Shown: positions 1 to 6,522 of the stretch, piece by piece
Position numbering within the stretch: position 1 is the stretch's first letter
Layout: every line of letters begins with the position of its first letter
Notes under the pieces: generated by a model
What the model was told of the DNA's origin: nothing
The model's input: the letters and a program-made list of their open reading frames with translations, nothing else
Databases searched by the model: none
Assembly: GCA_910587245.1 (NCBI GenBank)
Contig: CAJULX010000043.1
Location: 1 to 10,913 of the forward strand
Length of the DNA: 10,913 nt
DNA from: Candidatus Gastranaerophilales bacterium
GTDB lineage: Bacteria > Cyanobacteriota > Vampirovibrionia > Gastranaerophilales > Gastranaerophilaceae
Direction: 5' to 3'
Program-made: the position numbers and the translations under genes

Positions 1-16
1 TTGTCCTACATTGTTT

Positions 17-30
17 ATATTACTTAACAA
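17..30. repeat. 14-nt exact repeat, copy 1 (ATATTACTTAACAA)
   Basis: The 14 bases ATATTACTTAACAA occur here and again at 1099-1112, one copy on each side of the membrane-protein gene at 190-1014. The core CTTAACAAAA (23-32) also recurs at 89-98. The other copy overlaps the likely transcription start of the synthase-miaB-lrgAB operon, so a regulator site is possible. AT-rich intergenic DNA makes chance repeats of this kind more likely than in average sequence. Confidence 0.45.
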
Positions 31-88
31 AAAATTTCAATTGTTTTTTTAAATATAGGTAACAAAAAGCAAATACGTATAGTGAAAA

Positions 89-108
89 CTTAACAAAACT
101 TAATAAAA
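89..108. repeat. tandem 10-bp direct repeat CTTAACAAAA / CTTAATAAAA
   Basis: Two adjacent 10-bp units (89-98 and 99-108) differ at one base. A spacing of about one helical turn places both on the same DNA face, as in tandem operators bound by PhoB/OmpR-type regulators. Cyanobacterial Pho boxes have CTTAAC-type units, but those I know have 8-bp units with spacers, so the match is loose. A related pair lies at 7529-7546 ahead of the fumarase gene. No gene starts within this window just downstream of this copy; it lies behind the leftward gene at 190-1014. Confidence 0.35.
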
Positions 109-162
109 ATAGACAGCATAAAAACAAAAAATGGCAACTAAAACTAAAATTTAATTTAAAGT

Positions 163-190
163 ATTATATTTTTATAATTAAAAATATAAT
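163..190 (-). terminator. A/T-only 12-bp hairpin at the 3' end of the membrane-protein gene
   Basis: Bases 163-174 pair perfectly with 179-190 around a 4-base loop, giving a 12-bp stem made only of A-T pairs. The last paired base is in the stop codon of the leftward gene. A T-rich but interrupted tract follows in leftward RNA. It could be a weak intrinsic terminator or a 3'-end stabilising structure. The lack of G-C pairs makes classic termination uncertain. A similar A/T-only hairpin begins in the rpmA stop codon. Confidence 0.4.
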
Positions 191-1014
191 TAATCTTCAA
201 CTCTTGCAATTTCTCTTTGCAATAAAAGTTTATCAGCCATATCTGAAGCATACTTGTATTGATTACCCAAAGCCTTGTGCTGAACCGCTCCTTCAAAGCC
301 AAGCCAGCCGATAAACGCTGCAACGGGTGCTAAGAAAGAATTTTTAGATACAAATTTTGACAGCTTAGGATGTTTATCAAGAAAAGCTTCTTTTTTGGCG
401 CTCAATTTTTCAACACCGCGCCCGAGTGCGGAATTATCAAGTTTTTCAGATGTTTTAGCTATAGTTTTATTTAACCTTTCAAAAGAAGGTTTAAATTTAT
501 TCTGCAAGAATTTTCCACCCTTCATAGCAAGCGCGTAGCCGCCGAAAAGAAGTGCTGCCTTCGCCGTAAAATCAAAAATGCCCGCCGCAAGAGGATGTTC
601 TTCTCTTGCTTTTTCTATTTTTTCGGAAGCATTTTCAATTCTGTCCATGCCGTTATTATATTTATTAAATAATAAGGAAGCACCGCCAAATATTGCCGCT
701 GTTGAAAGTGCCGTCTTTACTTTATCTGAAAGTTTACCCTTATAAAGCGCTCCGAATACAAGCGGAACCGCGGTAATAAATAACGATGGCAGAGCATTTG
801 CAAGCTTTCCGGCCACCGTTTTATCAGTTTTATTTTTTGCATAATTTATGCTGGTTAATAAGATTTCATCATCAGTTAAATTCGCAATTGTATTCTTTTT
901 ACCCTCATCAAGCCCACCGTGCTTTCGCACAATAAGCGCCGAATGATATTTGGCAGACCCGCTGCCCGACGGCAAATAGTTATCTATACGAGATATCGAA
1001 TAATCGGAAGACAT
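190..1014 (-). CDS. hypothetical multi-pass membrane protein, 274 aa
   Basis: I recognise no family. Numbered from the preferred ATG start, the protein has a polar N-terminus of about 70 residues. Hydrophobic Ala/Gly-rich segments follow at roughly 75-93, 101-116, 144-164 and 226-243, separated by Lys/Glu-rich, probably helical stretches at about 120-140 and 168-220. No signal peptide, enzyme motif or metal-binding pattern is visible. I chose the ATG at 1014 because GAAGG lies 5 nt upstream (1020-1024). A GTG four codons earlier overlaps that ribosome site and has none of its own. The gene stands alone, divergent from the synthase operon across a 141-bp gap, and ends in an A/T-only hairpin. 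I could not find a convincing promoter for it. The composition resembles lineage-restricted membrane proteins of Gastranaerophilales, but this is an impression only. Confidence 0.75.
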   Translation of the reverse strand: MSSDYSISRIDNYLPSGSGSAKYHSALIVRKHGGLDEGKKNTIANLTDDEILLTSINYAKNKTDKTVAGKLANALPSLFITAVPLVFGALYKGKLSDKVKTALSTAAIFGGASLLFNKYNNGMDRIENASEKIEKAREEHPLAAGIFDFTAKAALLFGGYALAMKGGKFLQNKFKPSFERLNKTIAKTSEKLDNSALGRGVEKLSAKKEAFLDKHPKLSKFVSKNSFLAPVAAFIGWLGFEGAVQHKALGNQYKYASDMADKLLLQREIARVED

Positions 1015-1072
1015 TTTTACCTTCACAAATTAATAACTGATACTCTATATTAATACACAAAAATAAAAAAAA

Positions 1073-1100
1073 TTGCTACTCTTTTTTTTGATGTTAAAAT
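1073..1100 (+). promoter_or_regulatory. candidate promoter of the synthase-miaB-lrgAB operon
   Basis: TTGCTA (1073-1078), a 16-bp spacer with a T-run, and TAAAAT (1095-1100) form a plausible sigma70-type promoter with 4/6 and 5/6 matches. It predicts a start near 1107 and a leader of about 49 nt. An alternative, TTGATG-N17-AATATT (1088-1116), overlaps it. The second copy of the 14-nt repeat (1099-1112) covers the predicted start. Confidence 0.4.
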
Positions 1101-1112
1101 ATTACTTAACAA
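1099..1112. repeat. 14-nt exact repeat, copy 2 (ATATTACTTAACAA)
   Basis: This is identical to 17-30. It begins in the last two bases of the candidate -10 box and covers the predicted transcription start of the operon. That is a typical place for a repressor operator, but no regulator gene is present in the window. Confidence 0.45.
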
Positions 1113-1155
1113 TATTGTGTCTTAGTAACCTTTAAAGGCGGAAAATAGGAATCAT

Positions 1156-2466
1156 ATGGGCGAAAATTTTATTAAATTTGTTGATGTTACAAACAGAGAC
1201 GGAGTACAAACTTCAAGACTCGGTCTTGCTAAACTCCAAAAAACCATCATTAATCTTATGCTTAATGATATGGGGATAAACCAGTCAGAGTTTGGCTTCC
1301 CAACAACAGAGCATGAAAGAAATTATTTAAACGGAAACCTCATGCTTGTAGACAGAGGCGCCATAAATAAAACAAAACTTTCAGGCTGGATGAGAGCTCT
1401 GGCTTCCGATGTTAAAAAATCTTTTGAAAACATCCCGAAACTTCAATATGTAAATTTATCGCAATCTACATCAGACCAGATGATTAACGGAAAATATCAG
1501 GGTAAAAAATCTAAAGATGATATTCTGCATCAAACGCTTGAAGCAATCAATGTGGCAATAGAATATGACGCCAAAATCATCGGTGTAAACGCAGAAGACG
1601 CTTCCCGCTCAGACCTTGATTATTTAATAAAATATGCAAACGAATGCAAAAGATACGGCGCAAAAAGATTCAGATACTGTGATACTCTGGGATACGATGA
1701 CCCAAAAACCGCATATGACAGAATTTTTATCCTTGCAAAAGAAACAGGCATGGATATTGAAATGCATTTTCATAACGACCTCGGTATGGCAACGGCTTGT
1801 TCTGTTATGGGCGCAAAAGCCGCAATTGATGCAGGGGTGGATGCCTGGATAAATACTGCAATAAACGGTATGGGCGAGCGCGCAGGAAATGCGGACCTTG
1901 TATCCTGCATTCTTGCAATATTAAAATCAAGCGGTTTTGCGGAAAAATATAAAATTGACCCGCAAATCGACATCACAAAAGCATGGAAACTTGCAAAATA
2001 TACGGCATATGCTTTCGGCGTTCCTATTCCTCTAAATCAGGTAGCCGTGGGCGATAATGCTTTTGCGCATGAATCAGGAATACACGCGGACGGCGCCCTT
2101 AAAGACAGAAGAAATTACGAGCTCTATGATTACGAAGAACTCGGCAGAGGTGAGCCTGAAATAATTGAAACGGGAAGAATGATAACCGTGGGCGAATATG
2201 CAGGCATTAAAGGGTTTAGAAACGTTTACGATAATCTCGAGCTTGAATTTAAGGATGAAAATGAAGCAAGAAACATTCTTGAACTTGCCCGTTATGCCAA
2301 CGTGCATACGCAAAAACCCTTAACAGACAGCGAATTAAGGTTTATTTATTTCTACCCCGATATAGCGGCAAAAATTATGACCGTTGAACCTTATTATCTG
2401 CCTCAAGGCGCCTTAAAAGAACGTATGGAAAGGCTCGAAGAAATTCAAGCACACAGGATAGTATAA
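1156..2466 (+). CDS. homocitrate / isopropylmalate / Re-citrate synthase-like enzyme (DRE-TIM metallolyase family)
   Basis: Members of this family condense acetyl-CoA with a 2-oxoacid at a divalent-metal site in a TIM barrel. The barrel signature is clear: NRDG at residues 13-16 supplies the metal-binding Asp15, HFH at 204-206 supplies the two His ligands, and GERAGNADL lies at 240-248. HESGIHADG at 305-313 matches the segment after the barrel that helps catalysis. The 436 residues are too few for a full LeuA regulatory domain, so leucine feedback is unlikely. The substrate cannot be read from motifs. The DVTNRDGVQT start and the NLSQSTSDQMI segment (100-110) recall, from memory, homocitrate- and Re-citrate-synthase-type proteins of anaerobes. 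The ATG has AGGA 5 nt upstream. It heads a four-gene operon, with miaB starting 3 nt after its stop. Confidence 0.88.
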   Translation: MGENFIKFVDVTNRDGVQTSRLGLAKLQKTIINLMLNDMGINQSEFGFPTTEHERNYLNGNLMLVDRGAINKTKLSGWMRALASDVKKSFENIPKLQYVNLSQSTSDQMINGKYQGKKSKDDILHQTLEAINVAIEYDAKIIGVNAEDASRSDLDYLIKYANECKRYGAKRFRYCDTLGYDDPKTAYDRIFILAKETGMDIEMHFHNDLGMATACSVMGAKAAIDAGVDAWINTAINGMGERAGNADLVSCILAILKSSGFAEKYKIDPQIDITKAWKLAKYTAYAFGVPIPLNQVAVGDNAFAHESGIHADGALKDRRNYELYDYEELGRGEPEIIETGRMITVGEYAGIKGFRNVYDNLELEFKDENEARNILELARYANVHTQKPLTDSELRFIYFYPDIAAKIMTVEPYYLPQGALKERMERLEEIQAHRIV

Positions 2467-2469
2467 AAA

Positions 2470-3822
2470 ATGGAAAAAACCGCAAAAAAGGTTTATATAG
2501 AAACTCTCGGCTGTCAGATGAATAAATCCGATACGGAAAGGATTTTAGGCATTCTTTCTCATTTTGGCTATGAAAAAGGGGAAGAAAACGAAGCGGATTT
2601 TTTCATTGTAAATACATGCTCAATCAGAAAATTATCCGAAGACAAAGCCTATTCAAAACTCGGTGTATGGGGCAAAATGAAGAAAAACAAGCCTCATATA
2701 AAAATTGCCATAGCGGGCTGCGTTGCCCAGCAGGAAAAAGAAATTCTTTTAAAAAAGTTTCCGTATCTTGATTTGGTTTTCGGCACACACAATATTTATG
2801 AGCTGCCCGAACTAATTAAAGAGCTTGAAACTCCGGCTCCTGACGGCTCAAGAAAAAGAATCTGCGCCATAAGAGACAAAGCGGTTGCCGAAAAAGAATT
2901 TAATATTATCCGCTCTAAAGGAATAAATGCGTGGCTTCCTATTATGGAGGGGTGCAATAATTTTTGCACTTACTGTATTGTTCCCTACACCCGAGGCCGT
3001 GAGCGCAGCCGCGAAGTGGAAACTGTTTTAAACGAAGCTAAAAAAATAATAAGCGAAGGATACAAAGAAATAACGCTCCTCGGGCAGAATGTAGACAGCT
3101 ATGGCAAGGACTTGGAGGGAAAACCGACTTTTGCCTATCTTTTATCGGAGCTTGATAAACTTGAAGGAAATTTCAGAATAAGGTTTACAACATCATACCC
3201 CACGGATATAACGGATGATGTTATAGAAACCGTTAAAAATGCGGATAAAATCTGCGAATGTTTCCATATCCCCATGCAAAGCGGAAACGACAGGGTACTA
3301 AAAGCTATGAACAGGCGCTATAACAGGGTGCAGTATTCTGAAATTGTAAATAAAATACGTACACAGATTAAAGATGTCACCATAACATCTGATTTTATAG
3401 CAGGTTTTCCCTCTGAAAGCGAAGAAGAATTTAATGACACATTAAGCGCCATAGAAGAACTAAGGCTCGATTATTCAAACACTGCCGCCTATTCTCCGCG
3501 CCCAAATACCCCTGCAGGCAAAATGACGGATAAATTTATTCCCTCTGATATCAAGAAAAGGCGTCTTGCAATTTTAAACAATGCCGTTAAAGCAGCCTCA
3601 AAAAAATCAAATGAATTATCTGTTGGAAAAACTTATGAAGTTCTTGTTGAAAAAGTTAAAGAACAGGATTCAAAAAATGGCTTAAAGCGCATAGCGGAAG
3701 GCAGAAGCAGAAATAATAAAGTAGTTCATTTTGAATCACAAACGGCAAAAGATGGCGATTTTATTAATGTTAAAATCAAAGAAGCCCTTGTATGGTGCCT
3801 CAAGGGAGATGAAATAAAGTGA
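2470..3822 (+). CDS. miaB: tRNA-2-methylthio-N6-dimethylallyladenosine synthase MiaB
   Basis: This radical-SAM enzyme adds the 2-methylthio group to i6A37 of tRNAs reading UNN codons, using two iron-sulfur clusters. The N-terminal methylthiotransferase domain carries the three auxiliary-cluster cysteines C15 (LGCQMN), C50 (NTCSIR) and C84 (AGCVAQ). The radical-SAM domain has CNNFCTYC at 162-169, with ligands C162, C166 and C169. A C-terminal TRAM RNA-binding domain spans about 384-447. The 450-residue length is normal for the family. YIETLGCQMN and IVPYTRGRERSR favour MiaB over the relatives RimO and MtaB. Translation probably uses AGGA (2455-2458) inside the upstream gene. Its stop overlaps the next gene's GTG by 4 nt, so expression is probably coupled to its neighbours. 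Confidence 0.96.
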   Translation: MEKTAKKVYIETLGCQMNKSDTERILGILSHFGYEKGEENEADFFIVNTCSIRKLSEDKAYSKLGVWGKMKKNKPHIKIAIAGCVAQQEKEILLKKFPYLDLVFGTHNIYELPELIKELETPAPDGSRKRICAIRDKAVAEKEFNIIRSKGINAWLPIMEGCNNFCTYCIVPYTRGRERSREVETVLNEAKKIISEGYKEITLLGQNVDSYGKDLEGKPTFAYLLSELDKLEGNFRIRFTTSYPTDITDDVIETVKNADKICECFHIPMQSGNDRVLKAMNRRYNRVQYSEIVNKIRTQIKDVTITSDFIAGFPSESEEEFNDTLSAIEELRLDYSNTAAYSPRPNTPAGKMTDKFIPSDIKKRRLAILNNAVKAASKKSNELSVGKTYEVLVEKVKEQDSKNGLKRIAEGRSRNNKVVHFESQTAKDGDFINVKIKEALVWCLKGDEIK

Positions 3823-4214
3823 AACTCCCGCGCGCAGGCTTGAAAAAGGCGGTAAGAATTACGGCCAGCTTTTTTATTTTGCTTTTAATCCAATTTTTAA
3901 GCGAAAAAATTATTCATTTTTCAGGATTAAATTTTCCATCTACAATTCTTGGCATGATTATTTTTGCGCTTCTTTTAAATTTTAAAATTATCCCCGTAAA
4001 ATTTGTAAAAGAAATTTGCACAATTTTTATTTCAATTCTTCCTGCGCTTTTTGTACCTTTATTTGTAGGTATTACGGTTTATTATAACCTTATAAAAGAA
4101 GATTTGGCAGGCATTCTGGCGGTTATAGTTCTTACAACATTTATTACAATGGTATTAACGGCAATATTCACGGACAAAATGATGGAATGGACGGGAAAGA
4201 AAAATGTGCGGTAG
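3819..4214 (+). CDS. LrgA/CidA-family membrane protein (small subunit)
   Basis: This is a 131-residue, four-helix membrane protein with hydrophobic spans at about 12-29, 37-55, 66-90 and 96-118. FPSTILGM at 39-46 and the LPALFVPLFVGITVYY segment at 74-89 match the LrgA/CidA family. The family was first described as holin-like and linked to murein hydrolase control. Some members pair with LrgB proteins to carry pyruvate or related small acids across the membrane. I infer such a role because the next gene is LrgB-like and the operon starts with a synthase expected to use acetyl-CoA and a 2-oxoacid. The start is GTG, overlapping the miaB stop as GTGA, with AGGGAG about 10 nt upstream. I cannot choose between lrgA and cidA as a symbol. 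Confidence 0.85.
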   Translation: MKLPRAGLKKAVRITASFFILLLIQFLSEKIIHFSGLNFPSTILGMIIFALLLNFKIIPVKFVKEICTIFISILPALFVPLFVGITVYYNLIKEDLAGILAVIVLTTFITMVLTAIFTDKMMEWTGKKNVR

Positions 4215-4923
4215 CCTGCTTTTAAAAATTTTATTTTTCTTCCTCACATTTATAGTGTTTTATTTGTGCAAAATACTATGCAGAATAAAATTCTTAAAAA
4301 AACTCCCGCCCATTGTATCTTCCGCCGTTATTATAATTATTATGCTTAAAATTTTCAATATCGATTTTGCGCTTTATAATTCGGGCGCAAAATATGTAAC
4401 ATATCTTTTAGGTCCTGCTACTATTGCTTTAGCATATCCGCTTATTAAAAATAAAGAAGTTTTATTTGAAAATAAGCGCGCCATATGGTTTGGCTTTATT
4501 TTTGCCACATTTGCCGCCGTTTTTTCAACTGCACTTTTGGGTAAATTTTTCCATACAAAATTATCCGTAATTATTTCAATGCTTCCAAAATCAGTAACCA
4601 CACCTATTGCGGTTGAAATTTCAAAAACAATCGGCGGAATTCCGGAGCTTACGGCATGTGCCGTTATAATAACGGGGATTATCGGCGGAATTTTTGCACG
4701 CAGGCTGCTTAAGCTTTTTAAAATAGATAATGACATTGCAATAGGCTTATCCGTTGGTGCCGCATCACATGTTATGGGCACATCATCTTTAGCTGAGCGC
4801 AAACAATTCAAACAGGTTGCAATTTCCACCGTCGCCCTCACTATCGTTGCCATCCTGACCGCTTTTTTCACCCCGCTTTTAATTAAGCTCTATCTGAAAC
4901 TGGCACCTGCGTTTGGAATATAA
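4204..4923 (+). CDS. LrgB/CidB-family membrane protein (large subunit)
   Basis: This is a 239-residue, highly hydrophobic protein with about six or seven membrane spans. It has the three blocks I associate with LrgB/CidB/YohK: LGPATIALAYPL (69-80), PKSVTTPIA (128-136) and GAASHVMGT (185-193). The Pro-Lys-Ser-Val-Thr-Thr core is retained, which suggests a functional protein. The family includes bacterial LrgB partners and the plastid glycolate/glycerate transporter PLGG1. Its partner here is the upstream LrgA-like protein, whose gene it overlaps by 11 nt. Ribosome entry probably relies on the weak GGGAAAG (4193-4199) and on coupling. It is the last gene of the operon and converges on pgi. Transport, rather than cell lysis, is my preferred reading from context, not a demonstrated function. 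Confidence 0.9.
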   Translation: MCGSLLLKILFFFLTFIVFYLCKILCRIKFLKKLPPIVSSAVIIIIMLKIFNIDFALYNSGAKYVTYLLGPATIALAYPLIKNKEVLFENKRAIWFGFIFATFAAVFSTALLGKFFHTKLSVIISMLPKSVTTPIAVEISKTIGGIPELTACAVIITGIIGGIFARRLLKLFKIDNDIAIGLSVGAASHVMGTSSLAERKQFKQVAISTVALTIVAILTAFFTPLLIKLYLKLAPAFGI

Positions 4924-4933
4924 ATATTGCAAA

Positions 4934-4968
4934 TTAAAACCCCATTCGAAAACTGAACGGGGCTTTAA
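4934..4968 (-). terminator. intrinsic terminator hairpin of pgi, perhaps shared with lrgB
   Basis: The inverted repeat is built from TTAAA, CCCC and TTC on the left (4934-4947), a 7-base loop (4948-4954), and GAA, GGGG and TTTAA on the right (4955-4968). In rightward RNA two internal A-C mismatches interrupt the stem. In leftward RNA the same two positions become G-U pairs, giving an unbroken 14-bp stem followed by TTTTAATTT (the first T's also pair). It is therefore best suited to ending the pgi transcript. Confidence 0.75.
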
Positions 4969-4997
4969 TATTATAGTTATATTTAAAAACAGGTTAA

Positions 4998-6383
4998 TTA
5001 CCTTCCAATCTTAGAAGTCAGTTCTTCTCTTGATTCTTCATATCCGGCTCTGCCCATAAGAGCATAAGTGTAATTTTTTGCCTGTTCCACACCCGGCTGA
5101 TTGAATGTATTAATATTGTAAAGTTCCCCTGCAATTGCAGTCTGCACTTCAAGCATATAGAACAATTGAGCCAGATAATATGCATTAACTTTAGGAAGCG
5201 AAATTGTTAAATTAGGACGCTTGAAATCAGCAAGCGCTACAGCTGTTGAATCAGCCTCAGCGTTAATAAGCTCGTTGATTGATTTTCCGCCTAAATAATT
5301 AACCCCAGTACACTCAAAGATTTTTGGAATTTCAAGGTTTGTATCAAATTCTTCCACACGGATAAAGTTAATAATTTTATCGTGTTTGCCTTCGTTATAA
5401 AGCTGAATTTGAGAGTGCTGGTCTGTTGCACCGAGGGCTTTAATAGGCGTAGGACCTACATTTACCCTGTTTCCGTTTTTATCAACTTCTTTACCTAAGG
5501 ATTCCGCCCATAATTGAACATACCAGTCGGATACATATTTCAATCTGCTCGAATAAGGCATCATTACTGATAAATAGTGTCCTTTTTTGGTATCCATTAA
5601 GTAATGAATCAAAGCATTTTGAGCTGCAATATTTTTTCTGATATCGGTATTTTTAAGGGCTAAATCCATAACTTTTACACCCTCAACAATTTCATCAATA
5701 TCAATACCAACAAGGGCAAACGGCACTAAGCCTACTGCTGAAAATACGGAAAATCTTCCGCCCACATCATCAGGCACAACAAATGTTTTGTATCCTTCTT
5801 CGTTTGCAATTTGCCTTAAAATACCTGATTGCTTGTCAGTTGTTGCAACAATATTTTTTCTGTAATCATCCCCTAAAAGTTTCTGCATTCTGTCTTTTAT
5901 AATCATAAATTGAGACATTGTTTCCGCAGTAGAGCCTGATTTTGTAATTACATTTACAAGAGTTCTTCTTAAATCAAGCATATTTAAAAGTGCATTAATT
6001 TGATCAGGGTCAATATTATCAAGGAAGAAGATTCTCGGGCAATTGCCTCTGTCTGAAGCTGACAATAAATTCCAATAGGGCTTTAAAAGCGCTTCCGTTA
6101 CTGCAATTCCGCCCAATGCAGAACCGCCGATACCTAATACAAGAATGTTATCAAAACGGCCTTCCACCATTGCGGCATATTCTTTAACATACCACACGGT
6201 TTCTTCGTTGTAGCCAAGGTTCATCCATTGAAGCCACTGTCCCGGTTTATCTTTTCTTAAATTCAAATCCATAATTATAGATTGGATTTTAGGGGCATAC
6301 TCACTAAATTCTTTTTCGATATCAAGCCCGTATTCAGCGCCTATTACCTCTTGAGTAACATTTTTGTAATTAAGTTTAATCAT
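4998..6383 (-). CDS. pgi: glucose-6-phosphate isomerase
   Basis: This cytoplasmic enzyme interconverts glucose 6-phosphate and fructose 6-phosphate in glycolysis and gluconeogenesis. The SIS-fold signatures are complete: GIGGSALGG (84-92), the phosphate-binding TKSGSTAET (147-155), family signature 1 in DDVGGRFSVFSAVG (205-218), and signature 2 ending in GVEQAKN (431-437). Likely catalytic residues are E294 in WAESLGKE, H323 in DQHSQ and K436. At 461 residues it belongs to the shorter bacterial type rather than the roughly 550-residue E. coli/eukaryotic type. The ATG at 6383 has a strong AGAGGG ribosome site 4 nt upstream. A good promoter lies at 6417-6444 and a terminator hairpin follows the stop. 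It is a single-gene unit, convergent with the lrgB operon. Confidence 0.97.
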   Translation of the reverse strand: MIKLNYKNVTQEVIGAEYGLDIEKEFSEYAPKIQSIIMDLNLRKDKPGQWLQWMNLGYNEETVWYVKEYAAMVEGRFDNILVLGIGGSALGGIAVTEALLKPYWNLLSASDRGNCPRIFFLDNIDPDQINALLNMLDLRRTLVNVITKSGSTAETMSQFMIIKDRMQKLLGDDYRKNIVATTDKQSGILRQIANEEGYKTFVVPDDVGGRFSVFSAVGLVPFALVGIDIDEIVEGVKVMDLALKNTDIRKNIAAQNALIHYLMDTKKGHYLSVMMPYSSRLKYVSDWYVQLWAESLGKEVDKNGNRVNVGPTPIKALGATDQHSQIQLYNEGKHDKIINFIRVEEFDTNLEIPKIFECTGVNYLGGKSINELINAEADSTAVALADFKRPNLTISLPKVNAYYLAQLFYMLEVQTAIAGELYNINTFNQPGVEQAKNYTYALMGRAGYEESREELTSKIGR

Positions 6384-6416
6384 CTTTCCCTCTAAATTAC
6401 TAATATCTCATCTATA

Positions 6417-6444
6417 ATTGTACCCAATCACAATTTGTTGTAAA
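6417..6444 (-). promoter_or_regulatory. pgi promoter (TTTACA-N16-TACAAT)
   Basis: Read leftward, TTTACA (6439-6444) and TACAAT (6417-6422) are separated by 16 bp and each matches the sigma70 consensus at 5/6. The predicted start near 6410 leaves a leader of about 27 nt containing the AGAGGG ribosome site. Confidence 0.65.
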
Positions 6445-6509
6445 TAGTTTAAAAAATATCACCCGATTAGCCCGCCCCAAAAGAGAATATGAAATACCGA
6501 TTTTTGTCT

Positions 6510-6515
6510 TATAAA
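6510..6515 (+). promoter_or_regulatory. -10-like box 7 nt before the kinase-like gene (possible leaderless start)
   Basis: TATAAA at 6510-6515 is followed by exactly 7 nt and then the ATG at 6523. A transcript starting the usual 7 nt after a -10 box would begin at the A of ATG. No Shine-Dalgarno sequence lies in the T-rich stretch before the ATG. I found no good -35 at 15-18 bp spacing, so this promoter is weaker evidence than the one at 7477-7504. Confidence 0.35.
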
Positions 6516-6522
6516 CTTTTTT

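Noticed and set aside
1015..1026. GTG start four codons upstream for the left-end membrane protein
   Set aside because: The GTG overlaps GAAGG, which is ideally placed for the ATG at 1014, and the GTG has no ribosome site of its own.
1129..1138. 10-bp palindrome CCTTTAAAGG in the operon leader
   Set aside because: Palindromes of this length are expected many times in about 11 kb, and it cannot form a useful hairpin without a loop.
4374..4871. Leftward open frame of 165 codons inside lrgB
   Set aside because: It lies wholly within a gene with strong family motifs; the translation mirrors the hydrophobic coding of lrgB and resembles no family.
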